In this document: positions 44,701 through 54,751 of the stretch, one piece after another
How positions within the stretch are numbered: position 1 is the first letter of the stretch
Layout of the letters: each line of letters starts with the position of its first letter
Assembly: GCA_965220775.1 (NCBI GenBank)
Contig: OZ244845.1
Coordinates: 3,162,001-3,226,000, forward strand
Length of the DNA stretch: 64,000 bases
Reading direction: 5' to 3'
Origin: G963664835 sp965220775
Lineage (GTDB): Bacteria; Chloroflexota; UBA6077; FW602-bin22; JBCLEL01
Notes under the pieces: model-generated
What the model was told of the DNA's origin: nothing
The model's input: the letters and a program-made list of their open reading frames with translations, nothing else
The model's database searches: none
Made by a program: the position numbers and the translations under genes

Positions 44701-45039
44701 CTAGGTCTTATATTCTTCCCGGACCGGAGAAAAGATGTCAATCGCTACAGCGTCTTCCAATACACGCACGGAGTGAGTCACGTTGCCTGGGATCGCGTAG
44801 CCGTCGCCGGCTTCCAGTATCGCCGTCTTGCCGTCCACGGTCCACTCGAGCCGGCCGCTCGCGACGTACCCTACCTGTTCGTGCATATGGGAGTGAGCCG
44901 GCACGTCCGAGCCCTTTGCCAGTGAGATCTCAGCCACCAGCATGCGGTCTCCCCAACACATCGTGCGCCTGAGCACACCAGGCCATAGCTCTATCTGCTG
45001 ACATTCGGATGAGGTTACTAACTTGGGTTGTTCAGACAT
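44701..45039 (-). CDS. Small cupin-domain protein
   Basis: A 112-residue single cupin. The first motif is DVPAHSHMHEQVGYVASGRLEW (two His plus Glu), and the second is GDGYAIPGNVTHSV with the last His. It has the size and layout of many small metal-binding cupins of unknown substrate, often sugar or polyketide handling or quercetinase-like. There is no sequence reason to link it with the cupin at 4159. It lies 29 bases before clpX on the same strand reading, that is, just downstream of clpX, so it may be read through from that operon. Confidence 0.8.
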   Translation of the reverse strand: MSEQPKLVTSSECQQIELWPGVLRRTMCWGDRMLVAEISLAKGSDVPAHSHMHEQVGYVASGRLEWTVDGKTAILEAGDGYAIPGNVTHSVRVLEDAVAIDIFSPVREEYKT

Positions 45040-45067
45040 TGAATGATCCTCCCTTTGCTAGGTATCG

Positions 45068-46384
45068 CTACGCGCTGGCCGGCCGGTCGCTCAACTGACC
45101 ACCTTCGATCACATGGCCGGCGTGGCTCACGAGTAGCGGCTGCTGATTATTGCGAATGGTCTCGGCGTTGACAATGCACTTCTGTACGTCGTCGCGTGAC
45201 GGTATCTCAAACATCACATCAAGCAATCTCTCCTCAATCACCGTCCGCAAACCACGTGCTCCGGTCTTGAAATCGAGCGCCCGCTCGGCGGCTGCTTCCA
45301 AGGCGTCGTCAGTGAATACCAACTCCACGTCATCCAGCGACATTAGCTTCTGATACTGACGCACGAGCGAGTTCTTGGGTTCTGTGAGGATTCGAACAAG
45401 CGCCCTCTTATCCAACGGATCGATGTTCACCACAACCGGCAACCGTCCGATGAATTCTGGTATAAGGCCGTATTTCAGGAGATCGTCTCCATTCACCGAG
45501 TGCAAGATCTCGGCGGAGGCCTGTTCAGGATCCAGAGACGATTGGGAGTTGGGCCGGAACCCCATGGATGTCTTGGCTCCTATGCGGTCTCCGACGATCT
45601 TGTCGAGATTCTCGAACGCGCCACCACAGATGAACAAGACATTGCCAGTATTGATTTGGATGAATTCTTGATGAGGATGCTTTCGTCCGCCTTGGGGTGG
45701 AACGTTGGCGGTTGTGCCTTCGATGATTTTGAGCAACGCCTGCTGTACGCCCTCGCCGGACACGTCTCTGGTGATGGAAGGGTTATCTCCCTTGCGCGAG
45801 ATCTTGTCGATCTCGTCGATGTACACGATTCCGTGCTCAGCTCTGCTGACATCGAACTCGGCCACCTGAATCAGACGCAAGAGAATGTTCTCGACGTCCT
45901 CCCCTACGTAGCCGGCCTCGGTCAATGCCGTCGCGTCTGCAATGCAGAACGGCACATCCAGGATCCGGGCGAGCGTCTGGGCCAGGAGCGTCTTGCCGCA
46001 GCCGGTAGGGCCAATCATCATGATATTGCTTTTTTCCAGCTCGACCCCGTCCACCCTATCGCCGGCATTAACTCGCTTGTAGTGGTTGTACACGGCTACC
46101 GCTAGGACCTTCTTAGCGCGCTCTTGCCCAATCACGTATTGGTTGAGCAGCGAGACGATACGCTCCGGTGCCGGCACCTTCGAAACGCGGGGTTTTGCTT
46201 TGGCAGTCGAGGTTTGCTCGCTCTGCTCTTCGTCAATGATTTCGCGGCACAACTCGACGCACCCGTCGCAGATGTAGACGGAGCCAGGGCCGGCGATCAG
46301 CCGCTTAACGTTCTCCTGATCTTTACCACAAAACGAGCAATTGTACTCGCCTTGTCGGCTTCCACCACCACGGGTTGGACTCAT
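45068..46384 (-). CDS. clpX: ATP-dependent Clp protease ATP-binding subunit ClpX
   Basis: A 438-residue AAA+ unfoldase. The N-terminal zinc-binding domain has four Cys (CSFCGKDQ...CDGCVELC). The ATPase has Walker A GPTGCGKT and Walker B VYIDEIDKI. The sensor and small AAA domain (IGRLPVVVNIDPLDKRALVRIL) are complete. It unfolds tagged substrates and feeds them to ClpP, whose gene is 24 bases upstream in the same operon. Full length for the family. The C-terminal tail VSHAGHVIEGGQLSDRPASA is a little longer than usual. Confidence 0.96.
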   Translation of the reverse strand: MSPTRGGGSRQGEYNCSFCGKDQENVKRLIAGPGSVYICDGCVELCREIIDEEQSEQTSTAKAKPRVSKVPAPERIVSLLNQYVIGQERAKKVLAVAVYNHYKRVNAGDRVDGVELEKSNIMMIGPTGCGKTLLAQTLARILDVPFCIADATALTEAGYVGEDVENILLRLIQVAEFDVSRAEHGIVYIDEIDKISRKGDNPSITRDVSGEGVQQALLKIIEGTTANVPPQGGRKHPHQEFIQINTGNVLFICGGAFENLDKIVGDRIGAKTSMGFRPNSQSSLDPEQASAEILHSVNGDDLLKYGLIPEFIGRLPVVVNIDPLDKRALVRILTEPKNSLVRQYQKLMSLDDVELVFTDDALEAAAERALDFKTGARGLRTVIEERLLDVMFEIPSRDDVQKCIVNAETIRNNQQPLLVSHAGHVIEGGQLSDRPASA

Positions 46385-46408
46385 AAAGTAGCCTGACCTC
46401 TCTCGTAG

Positions 46409-47038
46409 TTATCCTTGGGAACCGACAGTTGACTTGGGCGCGGTCACCAAGACTTCGTCGATTAGTCCGTATTCCTGTGCTTGGTTTGCGTCAAGGAAGA
46501 AGTCCCGGTCAGCGTCCTGTGCGATCTTTTCCACAGATTGGCCGGTATTTTCAGACAGAATCCGGTTGAGCATCCCTCGCAGGCGCAAGATTTCGCGCGC
46601 GTGAATCTCTATGTCGGTAGCTTGTCCGCGAGCGCCGCCGAGTGGCTGGTGCATGTGCACCGTAGAGTGGGGAAGTGCGTATCGTTTTCCCTTGGTGCCG
46701 GAGGACAGGATGATCGTGGCGAAGCTGGCAGCTACACCTAGACAAATGGTCACGATGTCCGTCCCCACATACTTCATCGTATCGTAGACTGCAAGGCCGG
46801 CCGATATCACACCTCCGGGAGAGTTGATGTATAGATAGATCTCCTTGTCCGGATCCTCTCTATACAAGTAAAGGAGCTGAGCGACGATCACATTGGCTAC
46901 CTGGTCGTCAATCGGTGTTCCAAGAAAAATGATCCGCTCTCGCAGTAACAGCGAGTATATGTCGAATGCCCGTTCAACTCGGCCGGTGTTCTCTATGACC
47001 ATCGGCACGATGTTTCGAGGTGGAAGGGCTAAACCCAT
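46409..47038 (-). CDS. clpP: ATP-dependent Clp protease proteolytic subunit ClpP
   Basis: A 209-residue serine peptidase. The catalytic Ser lies in GVAASFATIILSSG and the His in HSTVHMHQPLGG; the Asp follows in DRD(F)FLDA. The N-terminal PMVIENTGRVERAFDIYS and LLRERIIFLG are typical. AASFA replaces the commoner AASMG around the Ser, a conservative change. The ATG follows AGGAG. It forms the tig-clpP-clpX cluster common across bacteria and would assemble into a tetradecamer capped by ClpX. Confidence 0.96.
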   Translation of the reverse strand: MGLALPPRNIVPMVIENTGRVERAFDIYSLLLRERIIFLGTPIDDQVANVIVAQLLYLYREDPDKEIYLYINSPGGVISAGLAVYDTMKYVGTDIVTICLGVAASFATIILSSGTKGKRYALPHSTVHMHQPLGGARGQATDIEIHAREILRLRGMLNRILSENTGQSVEKIAQDADRDFFLDANQAQEYGLIDEVLVTAPKSTVGSQG

Positions 47039-47186
47039 ATCAATCTCCTGTTGGCGCCATCTTGTCGTGTCACTAGTCGGACTCTCTTGATCTGGTGGCC
47101 GTGACGTGCGGTCTTTGGTTTCGCCCTATCTGGACGCACAGCCAATTCGTTCGTTTCTGGCTCTTAGTCCGGCTGAACAGCCGATT

Positions 47187-48665
47187 TCACTCATCGGGCG
47201 TTTTGGCGACGACGGAGTCTACTTGATCTGAGGGCGTTTCCGGATCGTCAGACGCCTGGAGAATCACCTCGTTGGGATCGTCATTAACAGGAGCATCCGC
47301 CTCATACTCGGAGTCCAGGCCGCTTGCTATCTCGGTGAGCCTATCGATTCCTTTGTCAATCTTGAGTCGAAAGGAAACATCGCTGCGACCATCGCCCCGG
47401 TTCATCCGATCTTCGAAATACTCGCGCAGCCGTTCGGGATAACGACTGGCCTGCCGCTTGATCTCGGCATCAACTTCATCCTCGCTGACAACAAGATTCT
47501 CTGCGTCGGCAAGAGACTCCAGCGCGAGAGACGACTTCAGCATGCGTACTGACCGTTCTCGAGCGTCGTTTCGGACGTCTTCGTCGGAGCGTTCAGACGC
47601 CGAAAGGTACTTGTCGTAGGTTTGTTCTCTGCTACGAAGAACCTCCTTGAAGGAATCGACTTCCCGATCAATCTGACGCTCGATCATGGATGGAGGAACT
47701 TCGACAAGCGACGTTTCAATCAATGCATCGACCAGCGAGTTGCGGTATGACTCACGAGCCTCCGTTTCCATTCTTGCCTGACTGGCCTCTCTCACCTGTT
47801 CACGCAGTTCGTCGAAATTTTCAACCGAAGGGAATTGTTTTGCAAATTCGTCGTCGAGTTCTGGCACAATTCTCTCACTAACTTCGTGGAGATTAACCTC
47901 AAAGTCTATTGCCTTGGATGCCAACTCCTTGTCCTCATGATCCGCCGGCAACGAAAGTTGGAACTGCTTGGATGAGCCCGCCCCGATTCCCACCAGTTCG
48001 GCGTAGAATCCAGGAGCGAACTCGTCAGGGCTCTTGCTCTGCAACTGGTGGAAATGATTCTTTTCGTCATAGACCACTCGGCCCTCGCCGGTTTGTACTA
48101 GTGATTCGCCCTGAGGACCGAATAGGCGGGTTACCTGTCCGACAGTCCCTTTCACGTCAAATCTTAAGAAATCCTTCTCCTTGGCCTCTCGGTCAAGGGG
48201 TTCAAATTTCGAGTAACCCTCTCGAAGTCTCTCGATCGACTCATCAACCTGTTCGTCCGTGACTCCCACAGAAATGGGAGGCAGGCGTATGCCCTCGTAG
48301 TCACCCAATTCGACCTTGGGCTCGACTTCAACGGTGGTGCTAATTGTCAACGGGGTACCAGTTTCGTAGTTTGAGTCGTAGGAGAAGTCCGGTCGAAAAA
48401 GAGGCGATACTCCTGCCTGTTCTACAGCCTCTAGGAAAACCTCGTTGGCGAGCCGATCGAAGCTATCGCGCTGGACGACATCGCCACCAACGTAGCGTTC
48501 CAGCAGCACACGGGGTGCCTTACCGCGTCTGAAACCAGGCACATTGACAGAGTTGGCCATCTGCCTATAGCTGGCGTCAAATGACTTCTGCACGCGCTCC
48601 GGCTCAACCTCGATGGTGAGTTGAACTTGGCTCTCCGGCAGGCTCTCAGCCGTGACCTTTACCAT
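47187..48665 (-). CDS. tig: Trigger factor (ribosome-associated chaperone)
   Basis: A 492-residue trigger factor. The N-terminal ribosome-binding domain ends with the signature VPGFRRGKAPRVLLER. The central FKBP-like segment (DFLRFDVKGTV...LPADHEDKELASK) and the long helical C-terminal domain follow. There is an acidic tail of about 50 residues (DDPNEVILQASDDPETPS). The family's usual length is about 430, so the tail is extended. It holds nascent chains at the ribosome exit. It heads the tig-clpP-clpX group; GGGAG precedes the ATG. Confidence 0.95.
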   Translation of the reverse strand: MVKVTAESLPESQVQLTIEVEPERVQKSFDASYRQMANSVNVPGFRRGKAPRVLLERYVGGDVVQRDSFDRLANEVFLEAVEQAGVSPLFRPDFSYDSNYETGTPLTISTTVEVEPKVELGDYEGIRLPPISVGVTDEQVDESIERLREGYSKFEPLDREAKEKDFLRFDVKGTVGQVTRLFGPQGESLVQTGEGRVVYDEKNHFHQLQSKSPDEFAPGFYAELVGIGAGSSKQFQLSLPADHEDKELASKAIDFEVNLHEVSERIVPELDDEFAKQFPSVENFDELREQVREASQARMETEARESYRNSLVDALIETSLVEVPPSMIERQIDREVDSFKEVLRSREQTYDKYLSASERSDEDVRNDARERSVRMLKSSLALESLADAENLVVSEDEVDAEIKRQASRYPERLREYFEDRMNRGDGRSDVSFRLKIDKGIDRLTEIASGLDSEYEADAPVNDDPNEVILQASDDPETPSDQVDSVVAKTPDE

Positions 48666-49435
48666 TTCTTGCTCCCGCTAGATCGTTATACATAACCATT
48701 GCGTGTTTTAGCGGCCGGCTTTCTCGACAATGGAAACTCTCAAAGATTGAACATCCTCTCAAACCACGGCGGGCTCCATCTTCGTACCAAAGGAGGCTCG
48801 AGTTCCCAAATCCGTCCCACTCAAGGCCGGGATATGCGGACCACGACCGGATCCACTCATTTCTCGACGAGACCTAGCTCGCCTGCGCAAGCGATTTACT
48901 CGACTGGATGATAGTTAGCCGGCCGGCGTTGGTCAAGGTGGCGAATGAGTTCCAAGACTTTTCTATTATCTGACGCCTGACGATGTCGATCAGGAAATAG
49001 GATTGGCGCACAGGGCCTTTCATTCAAGGACCGGTGATGGAATCCGCCTATAGGGTTGATCCTTAGTGCCCTTCTTGGCGGAAGGCAAGCGATGGGGGTT
49101 GCCGAGGACGGGAAATGTGAAATTGGATGAACAGGTCTCGGGATCAACGAAGCCATCTCTGAAGAAGCGTCCCGATCCTAGCGAGGTTATTGGAAGATCG
49201 AAGTTGTTGTGTGGCTTTAGGTATGCGACTGGGGATAACGAGCCTCTCCTCGCACGAAAGCGGGTCTTACCCTGTCAACGAAGGGCAAAACGCCAATTGA
49301 ACTGATAAGAAGCCTGGGGTCACCCTTCGTCGCAGGCTGCTGGCGAAGGGTCTCTGCGCGTCCTGATCGTGGCCTATCGATCTTGAGTCAGCCATTCGAG
49401 GAATGAAATCCCCTCGAATAAAGCACTGCGTAACG
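48666..49435. other. Gap before repeat copy B, no gene
   Basis: No supported gene. Near 49322-49353 there is a hairpin, ACCCTTCG...CGAAGGGT. Otherwise nothing recognisable on either strand. The rest of the gap to the binding-protein gene holds repeat copy B and a possible weak promoter (TTGACT 49763, 17 bases, TAGTGT 49786). Confidence 0.4.
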
Positions 49436-49746
49436 GTTCAGATTTGGGTGTATGTCTCTCCTCCATGCCCGTGAACTGGAAAGGCCGAGTCGCAATTCGG
49501 GTCCTCAGTCGGTGGTCAAGGGTTGATCTCCAACCCATCGATGCCAAATCCACGAGCTGGTCGACCTCATCCTCCTGGCCAGGAGAAGGGGGATATTTGT
49601 TGTGGGGGACACCCTCACACCCCGGCAAGGGCGAATCCCTTGCAACCCTTTCCTGGCTTTCCCCGATCAGACGTCCTCGCCTGTGGTAGACCCCCATTGG
49701 TGCGATATTACGCCCATACGGAGCAGGTACCCCTCGAAATCTGAAC
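49436..49746. repeat. MITE-like outer repeat, copy B (uninterrupted)
   Basis: 311 bases bounded by GTTCAGATTT and AAATCTGAAC, a perfect 10-base inverted repeat. It lacks the inner element; the central palindrome CTCCTGGCCAGGAG at 49572-49585 is intact. It aligns with the arms of copies A and C, including CTCCATGCCCGTGAACTGG on the left and the GATATTACGCCC...GAGCAGGTACCCCT region on the right. No gene. It lies 223 bases before the binding-protein gene. Confidence 0.8.
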
Positions 49747-49968
49747 ACTCACGGCACTGGTATTGACTTCGTATTTCGAATTGTTTAGTGTAAGTGCCGG
49801 CGAGTAGTGCCGTTGGCACAAAATGCGTTGTTTGTCCTCCGTATATAAGGGAGAGAGAGGTGATGTATACGCATTAATTGGGAATTCATAATAGGCTCTG
49901 CACTAGAGTCCTGAATGTATCCGGTTCTGAAGAACTATACACATCCAACATTGTAGGAGAAATTCCGA

Positions 49969-51390
49969 ATGTCCAAGGGGTTCAAAAGTAGGTTCACGCG
50001 ACGCTCGTTCCTGATGGGCCTTGGAGCATCGGCTGCCTTGCCGATCTTGGCCGCCTGTCAGCCACAGGTGGTTGAGAGGACGGTGGAGGTGCCGGTCGTA
50101 ATCAAAGAGACGGTCGTGGTCGAAAAAATCGTAGAGATGGAAAAGATCGTCGAGAAGCCGGTCGAGATAGAAAAGGAAGTAATCGTAGAGAAGGAAGTCG
50201 AGAGAGTGGTAATGGTCGAGCCGACCGCTTTGCCACCTGTCGAGATGAACTTCTGGTACGGCAAGCCGGAGTTCCGGGTTCCTCTACAGAACATCATGAA
50301 GCTGTTCCGCCTGTCTAAAGGCGCCAGCCACATCAACATTACCGTTACGACATTCCCGAACGATGTCGCCGAGGCAAAGTTGAAGACGGCCCTGGCTGCC
50401 GGCGTCGGGCAGGCACCCGACTTCTGGGCCGACCAAGGGCGCCCGATCTTGGATGAGCGATCGAAAGAAGGCAACTTCCTCGAGCTGACGGGCAGGGTCG
50501 ACCAGAGCTTGATGCTCCCGATCGCAAAGGACCAAATGACTGTAGAAGGCAAGCTGTGGGGCATAGCCGCCGGTACTTTTGCGGTTGGATTGGGATACGA
50601 CGTAGACCTGTTCGACGATAACGGCTTCGAGGTGCCAACGACCTGGGATGAGTTCGATCTCCTTTGCCAAGACGTCCAAGACATAGGCCATCAGCCAATG
50701 ATCGCGGCGGGCAAAGACTTGGCCCACACTTACTGGTATTTCCTCGGAATGACCGCCTCGGCCCTAGGCAATGACGGTTACGTCGAGCTCACACAGGGCA
50801 TGCGGAAGTTGACCGACGATGAGAACGTCACCGCTTGGTCGAGGATCGTGAACTGGGCCGAACAAGGCTGGATTCAGAAGGGATTCCTCGGAACTGGATA
50901 CGAAGAAGCCAAGGCGCTGTTTGCCAACAATCAGTGCGCTTTCGCTTCGGCGGGCCCAGACGACTTCAAGGGGTATCTACAGGTGAATCCCAACGGGAAC
51001 TGGTTGTGGTTCCCATATCCGGCATCGCCATTTACCAACAAGTCAGCCCATGTGAGCGGAACTGATCCTAACTGGTTTGCATACTCCAAGACCGATTATC
51101 CGGACGAGGCAGTGAGGTTCCTCGACTGGGCCGTCCACGTCGAAGGCCAAACCGCGTTCATGGACCTATACGGCGGACTACCGGCGATCAAGAACATGGA
51201 AATCGACGATCCGGTCCGCTCGGCAATGAACCGGACGCCGGAAACCATGCCAGGCTGGTGGCAACGGAGGGAAACCGTCAATACTGGTGGCCCGATGGGC
51301 AAAAACCAGGCCGCCCTATTTGGCGGGCAGATGAGCGTGGAGGAATATGCCGGGGAGGTCCAGGCAACGATAGACGAGCTGCGAATGTAG
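49969..51390 (+). CDS. ABC transporter extracellular solute-binding lipoprotein (sugar type, family 1)
   Basis: A 473-residue solute-binding protein. Signal: twin arginine RRSFLMGLGAS at 11-21, ending in a lipobox with Cys30 (LAAC), so it is exported by Tat and anchored as a lipoprotein. A repetitive Val/Glu/Lys stalk (about 33-83, units of VEKIVE type) separates it from the membrane. The binding domain follows, with WGIAAGTFAVGLGYDVDLF and TTWDEFDLL typical of sugar-binding family 1. It leads a complete operon with MalF- and MalG-type permeases. ATG after GTAGGAGA. The ligand is probably a sugar but is unknown. Confidence 0.92.
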   Translation: MSKGFKSRFTRRSFLMGLGASAALPILAACQPQVVERTVEVPVVIKETVVVEKIVEMEKIVEKPVEIEKEVIVEKEVERVVMVEPTALPPVEMNFWYGKPEFRVPLQNIMKLFRLSKGASHINITVTTFPNDVAEAKLKTALAAGVGQAPDFWADQGRPILDERSKEGNFLELTGRVDQSLMLPIAKDQMTVEGKLWGIAAGTFAVGLGYDVDLFDDNGFEVPTTWDEFDLLCQDVQDIGHQPMIAAGKDLAHTYWYFLGMTASALGNDGYVELTQGMRKLTDDENVTAWSRIVNWAEQGWIQKGFLGTGYEEAKALFANNQCAFASAGPDDFKGYLQVNPNGNWLWFPYPASPFTNKSAHVSGTDPNWFAYSKTDYPDEAVRFLDWAVHVEGQTAFMDLYGGLPAIKNMEIDDPVRSAMNRTPETMPGWWQRRETVNTGGPMGKNQAALFGGQMSVEEYAGEVQATIDELRM

Positions 51391-51591
51391 CGACCTCGCT
51401 CGTGGTTCGCCGCGGGTGGTTTGTTCCGCACGTGGCAAATAGCCGGTGGGCGGGAAAAGAAGGTCCCGCCCACCGGCGGGTCTGTCCATGTATTTTGCTC
51501 CCGATCTGAATTCGTCATTACCGGCCAGCCACATCGAAGCGGCGGTAACGCCGGTAGCACCAAACCGACCTGGTTGGCGTAGAGGTGTAAT

Positions 51592-52680
51592 GTGGTTAGC
51601 GCGTCTGGGTCCGCCACGGGGAGAAGGTGGCAGTCAGCCGTTCCGATCTGGATTGCCGGCGCGCCGGCGGCAGTTGCGTTTATCGCTCTCATGGTTGCTT
51701 CGACGAGGTCGGAACCTCCTCTGCCGGCTTATCTGGCCGGTGCGTACGTGGTTTTTCTCGTCCTTTTCATACTGCTAACCTACCATCGCGTACCTGACCT
51801 GTCCTTCATTCTCCCGGGCGCCTCGCTATTTACATATTTCGTGATCTTTCCATCGATCGACGCATTCCGGCTAAGCCTATTCAATTTCAGTGGTTACGTA
51901 CCGCCGACTGAGTTCGTCGGATTTAAGTGGTACGAGCAGATTCTCACCACCGATGAGGTTTACAACGCGCTCTGGCACGGTATCGCACTGTTTGGAATCC
52001 TGTTCGTTCTCCACAACACGATTAGCCTTGGCCTGGCGGTGCTCCTGGACACGCGCTTACGATTCTACGAGTTCTATCGAGCACTTTACTTCCTGCCGGT
52101 GATAGTGTCCGGGGTCGCGACTGGATTCATTTGGCAGATCATCTTTGGCAGCAATATCGGATTGGTCAATCCGTTGCTCGGGCAGCTCGGGTTAAGCGAT
52201 TGGCAACAGGACTGGCAAGGCGGAGTGCCGTGGGCCTGGTGGGTGGTAGTTCTGGTATCGTTTTGGAAAGGGAATGGCATACCGGTGGTGTTCTACCTAG
52301 CCGGCCTCCAGGGTGTCCCGAACGAATTGAGGGAGGCAGCTCGCATGGACGGCGCCAATGCCTTCCAAGTGTTTCTGCATATCGTTTTTCCGTTGCTCGC
52401 GCCGATGTTCACTATCGTGACGGCACTAACATTTCTCGGCGCAATGACGGCGTTGGAGATCCCGTTGCTGATCGGCGGGATGAACGGCGGCTCATTCCAA
52501 TCGACCGACTTTCTCAACCTTGTAATCATCCGCAACGCATTTGGAGGTGGCTTCAGCACTTTCGACGTGATCCGCAACCCAGGCTACGCGGTCGCGGTAG
52601 GAGTGGTTATGTTCTTCCTCATTCTAGTCGTGCTGAGCGTCCAGCTATTCTTCCTGCGGCGTCGTGAGGTGAGATTGTGA
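51592..52680 (+). CDS. Sugar ABC transporter permease, MalF/UgpA type
   Basis: A 362-residue inner-membrane permease. Early hydrophobic segments at about 21-62, the SLFNFSGYVPPTEFVGFKWYEQI periplasmic region, and the EAA loop ELREAARMDGANAFQVFLHIVFPL in the second half. GTG 51592 follows AGAGGTG. The first 60 residues contain two extra helices compared with a short MalF. It overlaps the next permease start by four bases, so the two subunits are made together and pair as the channel fed by the lipoprotein just upstream. The ATPase is not encoded here and is probably shared (MsmK/UgpC type). Confidence 0.9.
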   Translation: MVSASGSATGRRWQSAVPIWIAGAPAAVAFIALMVASTRSEPPLPAYLAGAYVVFLVLFILLTYHRVPDLSFILPGASLFTYFVIFPSIDAFRLSLFNFSGYVPPTEFVGFKWYEQILTTDEVYNALWHGIALFGILFVLHNTISLGLAVLLDTRLRFYEFYRALYFLPVIVSGVATGFIWQIIFGSNIGLVNPLLGQLGLSDWQQDWQGGVPWAWWVVVLVSFWKGNGIPVVFYLAGLQGVPNELREAARMDGANAFQVFLHIVFPLLAPMFTIVTALTFLGAMTALEIPLLIGGMNGGSFQSTDFLNLVIIRNAFGGGFSTFDVIRNPGYAVAVGVVMFFLILVVLSVQLFFLRRREVRL

Positions 52681-53528
52681 GCGTGCAAGCGCGTTCAACA
52701 ACGCGGCGTTGGTCAATCGATAAGGGGCAGCTGCTGCAGCACGCCATCTTGGTAGTATTCTCTATCTTCGTAATCATCCCTATGCTCTATGCATTGTTCG
52801 CTTCGCTAAAGAGTACGCCAGAGTTTTACCGCAATCTCTTGGGGCTACCCGAAGTGTGGCGGTGGCAAAACTACATCGAAGTCCTAGATGAGGCGAAGAC
52901 TATTGCATACGGGATTAATAGCCTTAGGCTCGTACTGGTGGCGGTGCCGTTGCAGTTGGTCGTGGCAATAGCGGCCTCCTTCGGGATCGCGCGCTACCGC
53001 ACGAAGCGGGCAACCATCTTTTACATCTATTTCGTCGCCGGCCTTATCGTCCCGATCCAATTGACAATCCTACCGATGGTGCTGGCGGTCAACTCTTTGG
53101 GCATACTAGAAACCTATTGGGGATTGATCCTCCCCTACATTGCACTTGGCCAGCCATTCGCCGTTTTCGTGATTTCCGGCTTCATGCGGACGTTGCCAAA
53201 CGAGTTGGAGGACGCGGCCCGGATCGACGGCGCCAGCGACTGGCAGATTCTGCTGTATGTAGTTTTGCCGCTCACGCGTCCGGCAATCGCGGCGGTAGCG
53301 ATCTTCAACGGCGTCTTCATGTGGAACGACTTCTTCCTCCCGCTGATCATGGCCGGGAACTATCCGACGGTCCAATTGGGCATTCTCAACCTGCGCGGGC
53401 AATACGGGACCCAATGGGGTTTACTTTTTGCCGGCGTCTTCTTGGCCGCGTTGCCGTTGTTACTCCTATACGTTTTCATGACGAAGCAGTTTATCGCGGG
53501 ATTGACGTCTGGAGCGTTGAAGGGCTAA
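52677..53528 (+). CDS. Carbohydrate ABC transporter permease, MalG type
   Basis: A 283-residue MalG-type permease and second channel subunit of this operon. The EAA loop is ELEDAARIDGASDWQILLYVVLPL, and the end is FIAGLTSGALKG. The GTG start at 52677 overlaps the MalF-type stop (GTGA). It is only distantly similar to the four close paralogues in the first 8 kb, so it was not part of that amplification. It shows the normal arrangement of one MalG per importer, which makes the three-in-a-row case more striking. Confidence 0.92.
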   Translation: MSVQARSTTRRWSIDKGQLLQHAILVVFSIFVIIPMLYALFASLKSTPEFYRNLLGLPEVWRWQNYIEVLDEAKTIAYGINSLRLVLVAVPLQLVVAIAASFGIARYRTKRATIFYIYFVAGLIVPIQLTILPMVLAVNSLGILETYWGLILPYIALGQPFAVFVISGFMRTLPNELEDAARIDGASDWQILLYVVLPLTRPAIAAVAIFNGVFMWNDFFLPLIMAGNYPTVQLGILNLRGQYGTQWGLLFAGVFLAALPLLLLYVFMTKQFIAGLTSGALKG

Positions 53529-53658
53529 GTCAAATCCAGGAGGCAGGAGCCACTGGGTGAGAGGTAGCGTCGGACCGACTTCGTTGGCATACTCACCAAT
53601 AGCTATGTAGATCTCCGAAGTCCGGAAACTGAAGGGAACTACGATGCGGCAGTGCCGG

Positions 53659-54639
53659 CTACAAACCTAACACTTGTGGATTTCGGGCCATACCAACTTC
53701 CGGTGGCTCGCCGTCCAATATGGCCACCACGTTGCGGACGCAGGTGTGGCTCACGATCTTGGTTGCCTCTGGGCTCAAGCCGGCGAGGTGCGGCGTTAAC
53801 ACAACGTTTTCGAGAGCAAGGAAGGGACTACCGACGGGAGGCTCGTTCGTGAAAACGTCCAGGCCAGCGCCGGCTATCCGGCGGTCGACCAATGCCTGGT
53901 ACAGCGCCGGTTCGTCAACGACACCGCCCCGAGATGTGTTGACCAGATACGCCGACGGCTTCATCAAGCTGATTGCCTGGGCGTCTATGATGTTACGCGT
54001 CTCGGAGTTCAGCGGCGCGTGGAGCGAGACAAAGTCCGATTCGGCGAGTAGTTGCTCCTTGCCAACATAGGTGACCCCATGGCGCTCGGCAAATTCTGGG
54101 TCCTGGACGATATCGCAGGCTAGAATTCGCATGCCGAATCCGGACGCTCGTAGCGCAACACGTTTCCCAATATTTCCGAGACCGATAATGCCTAGAGTCT
54201 TGGCCCAGACTTCAGGGCCCATACGAGACGGATCGCGCCATCCACCTGTCCTCATGTTCTTGTCATTTCTCACGACATCGCGCACCACAGCCAACAGAAG
54301 GGCCATTGCGGTATCGGCGACGGCGTTCGAGTTCAGGCCCGGAGTGGTCAATACTACGATTCCATGGCGTGTCGCAGCCGGAACATCGATCTCGTCGTAG
54401 CCTACGCCGGTGCGGGCGATAACTCTTAACGAACTGGCCGAGGCAATCACCTTGGGCGTAAACGGATCGACGCTGACAATCGCCGCGGACACTCCTTCCA
54501 ACAATCCCCGCAGTTCGTCGGGCGTGCGCTGTGGATGATAAGTGCTGTAATGAACCTCGTGTCCGGCGCCCTCCATAATCGCTAACAACTCTTGATCATC
54601 GCGATCGAAGACGGCTGAAGTAATAATGATCTTGGCCAT
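53659..54639 (-). CDS. D-isomer-specific 2-hydroxyacid dehydrogenase (phosphoglycerate-dehydrogenase-like)
   Basis: A 326-residue NAD-dependent dehydrogenase. RTGVGYDEIDV in the catalytic domain, the cofactor motif GIIGLGNIGKRVA, the active-site Arg in VNTSRGGVVDE, and the His in LTPHLAG. No ACT domain, so it is the short SerA-like type that may act on other 2-hydroxyacids. I start at ATG 54639 (MAKIIITSAVF), preceded by GGGGAGG. It follows, on the opposite strand, a sugar importer operon and could act on a sugar acid. That link is only by position. Confidence 0.88.
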   Translation of the reverse strand: MAKIIITSAVFDRDDQELLAIMEGAGHEVHYSTYHPQRTPDELRGLLEGVSAAIVSVDPFTPKVIASASSLRVIARTGVGYDEIDVPAATRHGIVVLTTPGLNSNAVADTAMALLLAVVRDVVRNDKNMRTGGWRDPSRMGPEVWAKTLGIIGLGNIGKRVALRASGFGMRILACDIVQDPEFAERHGVTYVGKEQLLAESDFVSLHAPLNSETRNIIDAQAISLMKPSAYLVNTSRGGVVDEPALYQALVDRRIAGAGLDVFTNEPPVGSPFLALENVVLTPHLAGLSPEATKIVSHTCVRNVVAILDGEPPEVGMARNPQVLGL

Positions 54640-54751
54640 ATTGAGTGTGCCTCCCCTGCTTGCAAGCTGGTACCACTGGCGGACGAATCGTACCATACAC
54701 TCCGATTACGTTTTGTTGCCCTGACGATTGGACTAGAATCTCTGGTTAGAG

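Noticed and set aside
48666..49435. Small open frames between tig and the repeat
   Set aside because: No start sites, family motifs or consistent codon pattern.
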